A stretch of 39,885 nt of DNA from an uncultured Myxococcales bacterium (GCA_937902985.1 CALFNG010000315.1:1-39885), one strand, 5' to 3'. Shown: positions 23,749 to 31,669, counted from the stretch's first letter. Numbers and translations are program-made. Notes: generated by a model not told the origin, from the sequence alone.

Positions 23749-23874
23749 TCAGACGAAGGCGCTGAAGCCGGTGACGGTGCGGCCGACGATGAGGCTGTTG
23801 ATCTGCTTGGTGCCTTCGTAGGAGTAGAGGGCTTCCGAGTCGGCCACGAAGCGGGCGACGTCGTCAACTCTCAC
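23749..23874 (-). pseudogene. C-terminal tail of an acyl-CoA dehydrogenase
   Basis: The 41 codons from a GTG overlapping the YkgJ-protein stop read [20 protein letters not shown] then [21 protein letters not shown]. The YEGT...IN(S/T)LIVGRA(I/V)TGFSAFV ending is the C-terminus of acyl-CoA dehydrogenases of the glutaryl-CoA dehydrogenase type, normally ~390 aa. Nothing of the FAD/acyl-CoA domains remains upstream, where the intact YkgJ-type gene begins. The start is therefore an accident of fusion or could allow coupled translation of a mini-protein. Confidence 0.75.
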
Positions 23875-24500
23875 GGGATCGCGCCGTCGAGGATGCCCAG
23901 CTCTTCTTCGCGGGACGAGAGGCAGCACTCGCTGCCCGCCGGGAACGTGCTGCAGGCGTCGGGGCGGATCGGGTAGATGCCGCACTTGTTGTCGTCGTGC
24001 AGGTGCTTGCAGTTCCTGTCACGGCGCAAGACGAGGACCACCGATCCGTTGTCGCGACGGGCGTACGGGGGGCGCGCGAGCTCGCTCCGGCCGGCCTGGG
24101 CGAACCGCTCGAGGTCCTGGGGTTCGAGCTCGACGCGATTGGCCCGGCAACACGCCCCGCACTCGAGGCAGTCGAGGTCGATCGCGCGCGTGGGCCCCTC
24201 GTGGATCGAGTCGCGAGCCGCTCGGTCGCGGACGATGGTGTAGCAGTCGTGGGGAACGACCAGCATGCCGAGCCCCGCGAACGTCCCGGTCTCGGGGAGC
24301 AGGTATTCGGATTTGCCGAGGTCGAGCACGGACCACCAGCCGAGATCGTGCTCGTCGCCCACCCTGGGCTTCGGGAAGACGAGGCGCGCCTTTCGGGAGG
24401 CGATCCAGACCACGGCGTGACCGCCCGCCCGGACCCACGCGGAGGCTCGCTTCACGTGGGGTCGAGTAAAGCTCCGGACCACGGGGCGAACGATGCGCAT
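23871..24500 (-). CDS. YkgJ-family cysteine-cluster protein
   Basis: 209 aa. The C-terminal half has the Cys pattern of the family: DCLECGACC (C-x2-C-x2-CC), then [17 protein letters not shown] and GSECC. These are presumed to bind zinc or an Fe-S cluster. The N-terminal ~100 residues (basic start, then [17 protein letters not shown] and [10 protein letters not shown]) are extra and unrecognised. ATG 24500 is chosen because AGGGGAG lies 4 nt upstream; the longer frame overlaps the divergent gene. The biochemical role of the family is not established. Confidence 0.8.
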   Translation of the reverse strand: MRIVRPVVRSFTRPHVKRASAWVRAGGHAVVWIASRKARLVFPKPRVGDEHDLGWWSVLDLGKSEYLLPETGTFAGLGMLVVPHDCYTIVRDRAARDSIHEGPTRAIDLDCLECGACCRANRVELEPQDLERFAQAGRSELARPPYARRDNGSVVLVLRRDRNCKHLHDDNKCGIYPIRPDACSTFPAGSECCLSSREEELGILDGAIP

Positions 24501-24507
24501 CGACTCC

Positions 24508-24531
24508 CCTCGGCTTATACACTCGTCGTCC
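24508..24531 (+). promoter_or_regulatory. Possible -10 element for the quinone oxidoreductase gene
   Basis: TTATAC at 24515-24520 is an AT-rich hexamer close to the sigma-70 -10 consensus, 12 bp before the ATG at 24532. The two divergent genes are only 31 bp apart, so promoters must overlap. The short leader suggests near-leaderless transcription. Confidence 0.35.
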
Positions 24532-25515
24532 ATGCGCGCCATCGTCATTGCAAGGCCGGGCGGTCCCGAAGTTCTCGAGCTCCGCGACGTACCTGCTCCG
24601 GAGCCCTCGCGCGGCGAGGTGCGCGTGCGGGTGCGAGCGACCGCCGTCAATCGAGCCGACCTCCTCCAGCGAATGGGCGTGTATCCGGCGCCGCCGGGAT
24701 CGCCTGCCGACATCCCGGGGCTCGAGATCGCGGGCGAGGTCGACGCGGTCGATGACGGCGCGACCGAGTTCGGGGTTGGCGATCGCGTCTTCGGCGTCGT
24801 CGGCGGGGGCGGCTACGCCGAGTACCTCACGGTGCACGCGCGCACGCTGGCGCCGATGCCGCCGGGAATGTCGTTCGACGCCGCCGCCGCGGTTCCGGAG
24901 GCGTTCGTCACGGCGTGGGACGCCATGGTCGACCAGGCGCGCCTCACCGCCGGCGAGACGGTCCTCGTGCACGCCGTGGGTAGCGGGGTCGGTACCGCCG
25001 CGATCCAGATCGCGAGGGCGATTGGAGCGCGTTCGATCGGCACGGCCCGCACCGCCGACAAGCTCGAACGAGCTCGCGCCCTCGGCCTCGACGAAGGCAT
25101 CCTCGCCGGAGACGCCAAGTTCGCCGACGAAGTGCGCAAACGGACCGGCGGTCGTGGGATCGACGTCGTCGTCGAGCTCGTCGGCGGCGCCTACGTCGCG
25201 CAAGACGTCGCGTGCATCGCGACGAAGGGGCGCATCGTGGTGGTCGGAATGATGGCGGGTCCGCAGTGCGATCTCGACCTCGGGGCGCTTATGCGCAAGC
25301 GCGCCGAGATCCGCGGCACGATGCTGCGCTCGCGCCCACTCGAGGAGAAGATCCTCGCGGCCCGCGCCCTCGAGCGTCACCTCGTGCCGCTGTTCGCGAG
25401 GGGCACGTTGAAGCCAATCGTCGCGAAGGTGCTGCCGCTGGCGGAAGCAGGCGAGGCGCACCGCCTCATGCAGCGCAACGAGACGTTCGGGAAGATCGTG
25501 CTCGAGGTCGGCTGA
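24532..25515 (+). CDS. NAD(P)H:quinone oxidoreductase, zeta-crystallin/PIG3-like MDR family
   Basis: 327 aa from the Met at 24532 (MRAIVIARPGGPEVLELRDV is the standard family start; an extra upstream Met is unlikely). GroES-like domain ~1-125 (VRATAVNRADLLQRMGVYP, GLEIAGEVDAV, GYAEYLTV). Rossmann domain ~130-260 with AVGSGVGTAAIQIARAIGA. No catalytic-zinc Cys/His set, so it is the zinc-free quinone reductase branch. It should reduce quinones with NADPH in the cytosol. The ribosome site is weak. It is divergent from the YkgJ-type gene. Confidence 0.92.
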   Translation: MRAIVIARPGGPEVLELRDVPAPEPSRGEVRVRVRATAVNRADLLQRMGVYPAPPGSPADIPGLEIAGEVDAVDDGATEFGVGDRVFGVVGGGGYAEYLTVHARTLAPMPPGMSFDAAAAVPEAFVTAWDAMVDQARLTAGETVLVHAVGSGVGTAAIQIARAIGARSIGTARTADKLERARALGLDEGILAGDAKFADEVRKRTGGRGIDVVVELVGGAYVAQDVACIATKGRIVVVGMMAGPQCDLDLGALMRKRAEIRGTMLRSRPLEEKILAARALERHLVPLFARGTLKPIVAKVLPLAEAGEAHRLMQRNETFGKIVLEVG

Positions 25516-25623
25516 AGAGCCTGGCTCTCGTATTCGCGCATCCCGTCACCGGTACGTGGGCGCCCCCCCGCAGCGTCCGATGCCGACTCGACGCCGCTTC
25601 ATCGGGGGGGCATGCTTTGCGGC

Positions 25624-26132
25624 ATGGCAACCGCTCACGAGCAGCCGAGCGCCCGGCCCAGGGACCCGCGCGGAGTACGAACGCCTCGTGCATCGCGGCG
25701 CGCTCGACGACGCGCGCGTCGAGTTGCTGTACGGTCGGCTGGTTTCGATGAGCCCCCAGGGCGGACCGCATTCCTACAGCGTCAGTCAGCTCATGACGCT
25801 GCTGGTACGAGCGCTAGGCGAGCGGGCTCGAGTGCGGGTGCAGGCACCGTTTGCAGCGCCCGACGATTCCGAGCCGGAGCCCGATGTCGCGTGGTCGCCC
25901 CCGGCGACTACCTCGATGGGCATCCCGAAGGCACCTATTGATGGGCTCGTGATCGCGCAGGAGATCGTCCTTCGTCAGCTACCGCGAAGGCCTCGTCGAG
26001 GTCGTTCGCCACGAGGCGGACGCCTCGTGGACGAGGCACGAGGCGCGCACGGGCACCGTGGCGGGAATCATGTCGCTCGGGTGCGAGCTCTCGCTGGACG
26101 ACGCGTACCGGGAGCCGCTCGCCGCAGGGTGA
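25624..26132 (+). pseudogene. Uma2-family (DUF820) nuclease-like gene, multiply broken
   Basis: Family segments appear in order but in three frames. MATAHEQPSARPRDP starts at 25624. AEYERLVHRGALDDARVELL and YGRLVSMSPQGG are in the next frame, up to PDDSEPEPDV. APGDYLDGHPEGTY is back in the first frame, ending at a stop near 25941. FVSYREGLVEVVRHEADAS up to LDDAYREPLAAG is in the third frame. The central catalytic block (normally VVEVA...DR..K...Y...G..EYW) is missing or unrecognisable apart from a trace (ARDRAGDR). At least three disruptions make it non-functional. Confidence 0.8.
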
Positions 26133-26228
26133 GATGGAAATCAGGCCCCGGCCGCGGGCTGCAAAGCCTGGGCCTGTCTTCCTTGCTCGCCCTGGGAATC
26201 CTGGACGAGAGCTGCATGGCGCGAACCC

Positions 26229-26257
26229 GCGGGGGCGCGGTGACTGGCCGCCCCCGC
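26229..26257 (-). terminator. Strong 9-bp GC hairpin after the Ser/Gly lipoprotein gene
   Basis: GCGGGGGCG-N11-CGCCCCCGC, perfect arms, 15 bp downstream of the minus-strand stop at 26272. No U-tract follows, which is common in very GC-rich genomes. It is a likely transcript end. Confidence 0.5.
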
Positions 26258-26271
26258 AGATCACGTCGCGA

Positions 26272-26799
26272 TCAACCGGGCGGCGCGTCGGCCGGTGCGT
26301 CGCCGCCACCCGAATCGGTCGGTGCAGCGTCACCACCGTCGCCGGCGTCACCCTTCTTAGTGCCGCCGTCGCCAGCCTGGCAGTCCATGCCCAGGCTTGC
26401 AGGCGGAGGTATCGTTGCACACACATCCCCGGACGGACACTCGGTGGCCGTAGCGCAGAGCTGGACAACGCCAATGGCGGTCGACGGGCACGGCCCGGTC
26501 TGGCAGGCAGTGCTCGGCGTCCTGCCATTGAGCGAGAGGCAACAGACCTTGCCTCCAGTGCACGTGGTCGAGTCCATGCACGTGATGCCGGCGCCCGCCT
26601 CGGCGCTGCCGCTGCTGCTGCCGCTGCCGCTGCTGCTGCTGCTGCTGCTCCCGCTGCTGCTGCCGCTGCTCGAACTGGTGCTTCCGTCGTCGCCTCCATC
26701 GGCAGGCGGAGTCGCGGGGGAACTCGAGCTGCTGCAAGCTACCGCCATCGCAACGGCGGCGGTGCCGGACACAGCCCACAAGATCATTGAATTCGTCAT
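26272..26799 (-). CDS. Ser/Gly-rich lipoprotein with a Cys-rich domain
   Basis: 175 aa from ATG 26799, preceded by GAGGAGG (about 10 nt); the longer frame adds 23 residues. Lipobox AVACSSS near residue 22. A low-complexity SSSSGSSSGS region (~43-70) is encoded by near-perfect GCT/GCC-type triplet repeats. A Cys-rich module follows (ITCMDSTTCTGGKVCC, TACQTGPC, LCATATECPSGDVC), resembling small disulfide-knot domains of myxobacterial surface lipoproteins. It ends in an Asp/Gly/Ala-rich tail. It is probably surface-exposed; function unknown. Confidence 0.75.
   Translation of the reverse strand: MTNSMILWAVSGTAAVAMAVACSSSSSPATPPADGGDDGSTSSSSGSSSGSSSSSSSGSGSSSGSAEAGAGITCMDSTTCTGGKVCCLSLNGRTPSTACQTGPCPSTAIGVVQLCATATECPSGDVCATIPPPASLGMDCQAGDGGTKKGDAGDGGDAAPTDSGGGDAPADAPPG
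26605..26672. repeat. GCTGCT/GCCGCT triplet microsatellite inside the lipoprotein gene
   Basis: Near-continuous trinucleotide repeats encode the Ser/Gly stretch on the minus strand. Triplet length changes would keep the frame, so linker length can vary without inactivation. Confidence 0.7.
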
Positions 26800-27235
26800 T
26801 TTAGAAACGACCTCCTCGGTCATGGCGCAGGCAAACTGCCCTCGTCCGGGGCGTTGCGGTTGTCTCATGTTTGTCTCGATTGTCCTGGCGCAGCGAAAAG
26901 GGCACAGTGCGGGAATACGGCGCGACCGCGGCGCATAGGAAGTGCATGCGGGTCTTCTTGGGCAAGGGGGCTACGCCCGATGGCCGAGGCAACGTAACGC
27001 CCATCCGACGCCCAACCGGTGTAGGCCCAAATGAAAATGTCGGGCTTGCACGTGCGGCTCGGACGTGACGCTCCCCGGTGCGCCTACTGCTTCACTGCGC
27101 CGCCGAGGCTTGGGTACGGCCGAATGAGCGAGGAGATCGCACGAACGAGCGAAGAGATCGAGTGAACGAGCATGAGGTGGCGGCGAATGAAGGGGGCGGG
27201 CACGGGCCGTTGAGCACGGCTGACAGAGTGACCTT
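26800..27235. other. Intergenic region with a short tandem repeat
   Basis: No convincing gene in about 435 bp. It holds the promoter region of the minus-strand lipoprotein at its left end, and a 21-bp imperfect tandem repeat at 27121-27183. Confidence 0.5.
27121..27183. repeat. Three imperfect 21-bp tandem units
   Basis: Units at 27121, 27142 and 27163 share the core CGAA(T/C)GAGCGA(G/A)GAGATCG. The third is diverged. They are within non-coding DNA; a plus-strand reading would give repeated NER(G/R)DR motifs but no credible gene. Confidence 0.65.
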
Positions 27236-27400
27236 CTATATGCCTCTCCTTGACTTCCGGAGTCGGGCCCTGATCTCGACGTAGGCTGCGTCGACCAGCC
27301 GGGCAAGAGCCACGGAATCGACCTCACGACCCGGCCGCAGCTTCACGTGGCGCCCGCGCTTGCCGGTTCCCTCCAGCAAGCGAGCCGGGTCCTTCTGGCG
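27236..27400 (-). pseudogene. C-terminal fragment of a DUF1801 protein
   Basis: Directly after the stop of the channel-like gene, and in the same frame, the minus strand reads DPARLLEGTGKRGRHVKLRP then GREVDSVALARLVDAAYVEI and RARLRKSRRGI before a TAG. This is the recognisable C-terminal part of DUF1801 (YdhG-like) proteins; the N-terminal ~90 residues are gone. It has no start codon or ribosome site of its own in a sensible place. Confidence 0.7.
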
Positions 27401-27934
27401 TCAGCCCTGCCCGCGCGACGCCCGGAGCTCGCCGAGGATGGCGTCGAGCTTGTCGACGATCGTCCTCTGGATCGCCAGCAGCTCCGGCGCCGCCGCGACA
27501 GGCTCGCCGGTCCCCGTCCCGCGAGCCTCGTCGAAGATCGCGCCCGACATCGCCGGCCCGAAGGTCATCACCGCCGACGCGATCGCCTTGCCGGCCTGCG
27601 TGACGGCGAAGACGTCGGCGTATCCGACCGACAAGCACGTCGAGATGAAGAGCAGCGCATCGACGTACGTCCTCACCTTCGGGTTCTTTCCCCGCTCGGC
27701 GAGGAAGAAGAGAAACGAACCGCCGACGACGGTGACGACGAGCGCGTCGAACGGGTTCGTCGTCACGCTCGTTTTGAGGGCGCGCTTCCACGACGCGTAC
27801 GAGGTCTCGCCGCTCGAGCCGTCGCCAGCCATCGCAAGCGACGCGAGCACGGCCAGCACGGCGGCCTCGTCGCCCCCCGACGCTGCGCTCGACGTGACAG
27901 TGGACGCGATGTTGGACGCGATGCCGTCGGTCAC
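27401..27934 (-). CDS. Two-TM potassium-channel-like protein with degenerate filter
   Basis: 177 aa. An Ala/Ser/Gly-rich N-terminal part (1-50), TM1 about 61-79 (PFDALVVTVVGGSFLFFLA), and a re-entrant pore helix about 88-101. A filter-like S102-V-G-Y-A-D107 follows, then FAVTQAGKAI and TM2 about 114-134, and a C-terminal helix (150-172, AIQRTIVDKLDAILGEL). The order TM - pore helix - (T)VGYGD - P(V)T..G - TM matches Ion_trans_2 potassium channels, but TVGYGD is SVGYAD. The gene begins 4 bp after the flotillin stop and is third in the NfeD-flotillin operon. The channel resemblance is seen directly; conduction and selectivity are not implied. It could be a non-conducting relative. Confidence 0.65.
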   Translation of the reverse strand: MTDGIASNIASTVTSSAASGGDEAAVLAVLASLAMAGDGSSGETSYASWKRALKTSVTTNPFDALVVTVVGGSFLFFLAERGKNPKVRTYVDALLFISTCLSVGYADVFAVTQAGKAIASAVMTFGPAMSGAIFDEARGTGTGEPVAAAPELLAIQRTIVDKLDAILGELRASRGQG

Positions 27935-27938
27935 GGCG

Positions 27939-29837
27939 TCACTCGCCCGCGCCGTGCGGTCCGTCGTGGCGCCTGACGTCGACCGCCGGGCCGGGCGCGG
28001 GAATCGGCGGCCTCAGCGTCGTCGGGCCTGTGCCGTTCGTGCCCTCTTCCTTCTTGAGGATGGCGCCGATCTCGGTCGTCAGCTCGTCGAGCGCGGATTG
28101 CGCCTTGTCGGTCAGCGCCTTGCTGTCGGTCTTGGCGAAGCTCATGAGCTCACGCAGCAGCGGGTACGCCGCGCCCGCTTCGAGGATCGACTTGAGCACC
28201 GGAGACATGACGCCCAGCATCGGCTGCCCCGCCCCGTTGCCGTTGCCGGCGAAGCCGCCGGTCTGGAGCACCTTGATCTCGCGGATCGCCTTGGCCGGCT
28301 CCATGAGCTCGCGCGCGACCTGCGGCATGTTCTCGATCGCCTTGAAGACGACGTCGCGCAGCACGAACTTGAGCGCGAGCGCGTTCTCGGCCTCGACCAT
28401 CTTTCGCCGCGCTTCGGCCTCGGCCGCGCCCTTCTGTGCGACGGCGTTGGCGAGCGTCACCATCGCCTCGGCCTCTTTGAGGGCCGACACGGCGTTCGCC
28501 TCGGCCGCGATCTTCTTCTTGCTCGCCTCGGCGTCGGCCGCAATGATCTGGATCGTCTTCTCGCGCTCGGCGCGAGCCGTGGTCTCTACGGTCGTGATCG
28601 ACTGCTTCGCCTGCTCTTCTTCGGCGAGCGCGATGGCCTTTGCCGCCTGGGCGCGCGCCTGCTGCTCCTCGCTCTGGGTGACGGCGATCTGCTTGTTGAT
28701 CCGCGCGACCTCGATCGCCTGCTCCTTGGCGATGAGCGCAGCGCCGACGACCTTCTCCTTTTCGATGGTCGCCGCCTCGAGGGCCTTCTGGCGATCGATC
28801 TCGGCAGCCTGGATGACCTTGTCCTTGTCGATCTCCGCCTGCTGCTGGCCCTTCTGGGCGGCGATGAGCGCCTCGCGCTCGGCGCGCTGCCTTCCCGCCT
28901 GGGCGACGGCGATCGCCTGCTCTTGCGCGATGCGCGCCGTCTCGACCGCCTTCTGCTTCTCGTAGCCCGCCAGGTCGCGCGACTGGTCCTGGATGAAGAC
29001 CGCCTTCGCCGTCTCGGCGGTCTGGATCGCGGCGTACTCGGAGACCTTTCGCGCCTGGTCGGCCTCGGCCTGCTTCTGCTGCTGCTCGAGCATGAGCTGC
29101 CGCATCCGGGCGTCGACGTTCTGCGACTGGATCTGCGTCTCTTTCTCCCGCTGGATCTGGTTGGTCTTCTCGCGGTTCGACTGCACGCTCTCGGTGATCG
29201 CGCGCAGCCCCTCGGCGTCGAACACGTCGTGCTCGTCGAGGTCCTTGACCGGCAACATCGACAGCGAGGTGACCGACACGTTCTCGAGCGTCAGGCCGTT
29301 CTTCTTGAGCTCCTCGGAGAGCGCCGACTGGATGTGCTCGGCGAACTCCTTGCGCTTGCCGTGGAGCGACATGAACGTCTGGTTCGCGGCGACCGACCGG
29401 AGCGCGTCGGTCAGCTTCCCCTCGATGAGATCGCCGATCGCGTGCTCGTCGAGGTTTCGCTCGCCGAACGAGCGCGCCGCGCCGAGCACGTCTTCGGCGA
29501 TCGGCTCGACCTTCACGTAGAGCTCGGTGGTCACGTTGGCCTTGATCTTGTCGCCTGTGACGAGCGCGTTCTTCCCCGAGCGCTCGACGTTGAGCTTCAC
29601 CGACCGCAGCGAGACCCGAAGCAGCTGGTGGATCACCGGGAAGACGAGCACGCCTCCTCCGATGACGACCTTGTTCCCGCCGGACCCCGTGCGCACCAGC
29701 GCCTCGTCGGCGCCGCAACGCCGGTAGCAGCGCGAGATCAACGTCATCATGGACACCATGAAGAGGACGAAGACCGCGATGCCGCCCACGACCACCACGA
29801 CACTCCCGTTTTCCAGTATCGACGCCATGAGTCCCAC
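27939..29837 (-). CDS. Flotillin / SPFH-domain membrane scaffold (YqiK-like)
   Basis: 632 aa. An N-terminal membrane segment (~10-32) is followed by an SPFH/PHB domain (~40-235: SRCYRRCGADEALVRTGSGG, LRRVSLRSVKLNVER-like core, TTELYVKVEPIAEDVLGAARSF-like stretch). A very long Ala/Glu/Lys/Gln coiled coil runs ~235-490 (many EKEK, AEAEA, QQQAEIDKDK units), then a Gly/Asn-rich tail. Flotillins oligomerise at membrane microdomains. The start is either GTG 29837 (AGGA very close) or ATG 29828 (12 nt spacing); the choice does not alter the domains. It sits 12 bp after the NfeD-like gene, the classic partnership. Confidence 0.93.
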   Translation of the reverse strand: MGLMASILENGSVVVVVGGIAVFVLFMVSMMTLISRCYRRCGADEALVRTGSGGNKVVIGGGVLVFPVIHQLLRVSLRSVKLNVERSGKNALVTGDKIKANVTTELYVKVEPIAEDVLGAARSFGERNLDEHAIGDLIEGKLTDALRSVAANQTFMSLHGKRKEFAEHIQSALSEELKKNGLTLENVSVTSLSMLPVKDLDEHDVFDAEGLRAITESVQSNREKTNQIQREKETQIQSQNVDARMRQLMLEQQQKQAEADQARKVSEYAAIQTAETAKAVFIQDQSRDLAGYEKQKAVETARIAQEQAIAVAQAGRQRAEREALIAAQKGQQQAEIDKDKVIQAAEIDRQKALEAATIEKEKVVGAALIAKEQAIEVARINKQIAVTQSEEQQARAQAAKAIALAEEEQAKQSITTVETTARAEREKTIQIIAADAEASKKKIAAEANAVSALKEAEAMVTLANAVAQKGAAEAEARRKMVEAENALALKFVLRDVVFKAIENMPQVARELMEPAKAIREIKVLQTGGFAGNGNGAGQPMLGVMSPVLKSILEAGAAYPLLRELMSFAKTDSKALTDKAQSALDELTTEIGAILKKEEGTNGTGPTTLRPPIPAPGPAVDVRRHDGPHGAGE

Positions 29838-29849
29838 GCATCCTTTCCG

Positions 29850-30635
29850 TCAGTTCACGCCTCGACGCGCCTCGACCTCGCCCCCTTCGTCGGCCTTGTC
29901 GGCCTTGTCGGCCTCGTCGACCTCGTCGGCGTCGTCGAGCGGGGCGACGAGGAGACCGCCCTTCTCGTCGTAGTCGACCACGACGACGCTCTGGCGCTCG
30001 GTCGGCGCCCCCTTCGATTCCTTCACCAGCTTGCACACGACCCGCAGATCGTGACCCGTCCTGTCGCGAATACGCACTTCGCCGAAGTCGTGATCGACCT
30101 TCGACGAGATGACGACGCCGATCTGGCCGACCAGCTGCGCGCGGCTCGTCGCTTCTTGCCCCTTCGACGACAGCACGGGACCGAGGACCTTGTTCAAGGT
30201 CGCCACCGCGATGCAGCCGAACGTGAGCGCCGCGGGCAGCGTCCAGAGCAGGGTCGAAGGCGGCGGGCCGCCGGGCCGGTCCATGAAGTAAAAATTCATC
30301 GCGAACCCGGCCGCGGCGAACGCGAGCGCGAACGCCTGCCAGAGGATGGAGAGCGGCAAGGTCCCGACGCCGAGAATGCCCGCGGCCACGGCGGCCAGGC
30401 CGCGCTCGTCCGAGGCGCCGTCGGCGTCGTGGTCCCCACCCCCATCCGCGTCGGCGTCAACGTCGTGGTCGACGTCGACGTCGTGATCGAGTTCGTGGTC
30501 CCCCTCGCCTCCGCCCGCGATCAAGCCTAGCACGCCGGTCGCCTGGAGGAGCGCGAACACCCCCACGACGCCGATCGCGACGGCAAACGGCGCGTTTGCC
30601 CAGCTGGTCAAGAACACAATGGCGGACACGAGCAC
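29850..30635 (-). CDS. NfeD/YqiJ-like membrane protein with OB-fold
   Basis: 261 aa. TM1 about 13-38, then an Asp/His-rich loop (46-77: repeated DVDHDVDADAD and GDHDADG), two further membrane segments about 80-150, and an OB-fold domain (~160-235: GQIGVVISSKVDHDFGEVRI, DLRVVCKLV). An acidic tail of repeated DE-AD-KAD follows. This architecture matches the YqiJ/YuaF class that is encoded with flotillin and thought to set up membrane microdomains. The His/Asp loop could bind divalent metals, which is speculative. First gene of the operon. Confidence 0.85.
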   Translation of the reverse strand: MLVSAIVFLTSWANAPFAVAIGVVGVFALLQATGVLGLIAGGGEGDHELDHDVDVDHDVDADADGGGDHDADGASDERGLAAVAAGILGVGTLPLSILWQAFALAFAAAGFAMNFYFMDRPGGPPPSTLLWTLPAALTFGCIAVATLNKVLGPVLSSKGQEATSRAQLVGQIGVVISSKVDHDFGEVRIRDRTGHDLRVVCKLVKESKGAPTERQSVVVVDYDEKGGLLVAPLDDADEVDEADKADKADEGGEVEARRGVN

Positions 30636-30745
30636 CTCGGGCCCAAACGTTCGGCCATAGAGATGGTATGGCCGCGAGCCAAAACATCAATACATGCGTG
30701 ACGCCGCGCGACGCCGCGTGACCGAGGGCTCGAGAGGGTCCGCGA

Positions 30746-31669
30746 TCAGTGATTGCGCGCGTGTTCGAGGCACAGCGCGCGCTGCTTGCCGCCGCACTTG
30801 TCGCAGGAGCACACGCGAATGTCGGTTCCGTCGGCCTCTTCGGCGCCGCAGATCGCGCAGACGCGGGTGCCGAACACGGGCATGTTGTCGCCCTGGTCGC
30901 GCCCCTGATCGTCGAAGCGATTCGGCCCCGGGCGAGCCGGCGGTCTGCCGTTCGTCGCGCCGTCTCGCTTTGCGGCCTTCGCGGCGCCGACGGTCACCCC
31001 GCCGCCCGGTGCGCCCCCACGCAAGCTCTCGAGGCGCGAGCGCTGGCGCGCCATGCTGCCGCGGTTGTTGAAGGCCGCGACCCAGTGGCCGGTGAAGAAG
31101 AGAAGGTAGTTCACGAGCGACGCGGCGATCGACCCCCGCGCACCCCACCCTCCGCTGTAGGCGGCGTAGGCGATCCCCAGGGCGGCGATGATCCCGAGCC
31201 ACTTCACCCGGATGGGGAGGATGAAGAAGAGCAAGATCTGTACGTTCGGGAAGATCGTCGCGAACGCGAGAAACAGCGACGAATCGAGCCAGAAGTTCGT
31301 GGCCGGGCCCGCAATCACCGCCGCGACGATCGTTCCGAGCGCGCCCAGCAGGTAATAGGCGTTGAACTTGAAGGGCCCCCAGTGCTGCTCGAGGCTCGAG
31401 CCCACCCACCACGTGAAGTAGAGGTTGATGAGCAGCCAGACCGGTGACGAGTTCGCCGAGGTGGCGGGCGGAATGAAGAGGAAGGTGACCAGCCGCCAGA
31501 CCTCCCCCCGGCGGACGGCGACGAGATCGAGCGTGAGCCGGCTCTGAAACTCGGGCTTCAGGAGGGTCAAGACGAAGACGATCGCCATCCCCCCGACGAT
31601 CAGTCCGATGAGGTTCGGGATGGCAAGGCGCCCGAAGCGGCGCTCCAGACGCGAGAGGATTCGTTCCAT
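30746..31669 (-). CDS. Derlin/rhomboid-like membrane protein with C-terminal zinc ribbon
   Basis: 307 aa with about six membrane segments in residues ~15-205. VWRLVTFLFIPP (~58-69) resembles the conserved WR motif of derlins and rhomboids. The rhomboid catalytic GxSG Ser and the partner His are not visible, so it is probably a protease-dead relative. A basic, Gly/Arg-rich linker (~205-265) leads to a Cys-rich ending: C271, C274, C287, C289, C292, C300 and H303 (CAICGAEEADG, CSCDKCGGK, CLEH), looking like a zinc-binding ribbon. It has its own promoter region, since 110 bp separate it from the NfeD-like gene. Confidence 0.75.
   Translation of the reverse strand: MERILSRLERRFGRLAIPNLIGLIVGGMAIVFVLTLLKPEFQSRLTLDLVAVRRGEVWRLVTFLFIPPATSANSSPVWLLINLYFTWWVGSSLEQHWGPFKFNAYYLLGALGTIVAAVIAGPATNFWLDSSLFLAFATIFPNVQILLFFILPIRVKWLGIIAALGIAYAAYSGGWGARGSIAASLVNYLLFFTGHWVAAFNNRGSMARQRSRLESLRGGAPGGGVTVGAAKAAKRDGATNGRPPARPGPNRFDDQGRDQGDNMPVFGTRVCAICGAEEADGTDIRVCSCDKCGGKQRALCLEHARNH

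Noticed and set aside
25556-26938. 460-codon plus frame over the Uma2 remnant and the lipoprotein
   Set aside because: It joins real family sequence in one segment to GC-bias text; the second half is antisense to the lipoprotein gene.
26871-27284. Small plus-strand ORFs in the gap
   Set aside because: No ribosome sites, low-complexity content, one produced by the 21-bp repeats.
27360-30530. 1056-codon open frame on the plus strand
   Set aside because: It is antisense to the NfeD-flotillin-channel genes. The Leu/Arg/Asp repeats mirror the flotillin coiled coil; no start signal.
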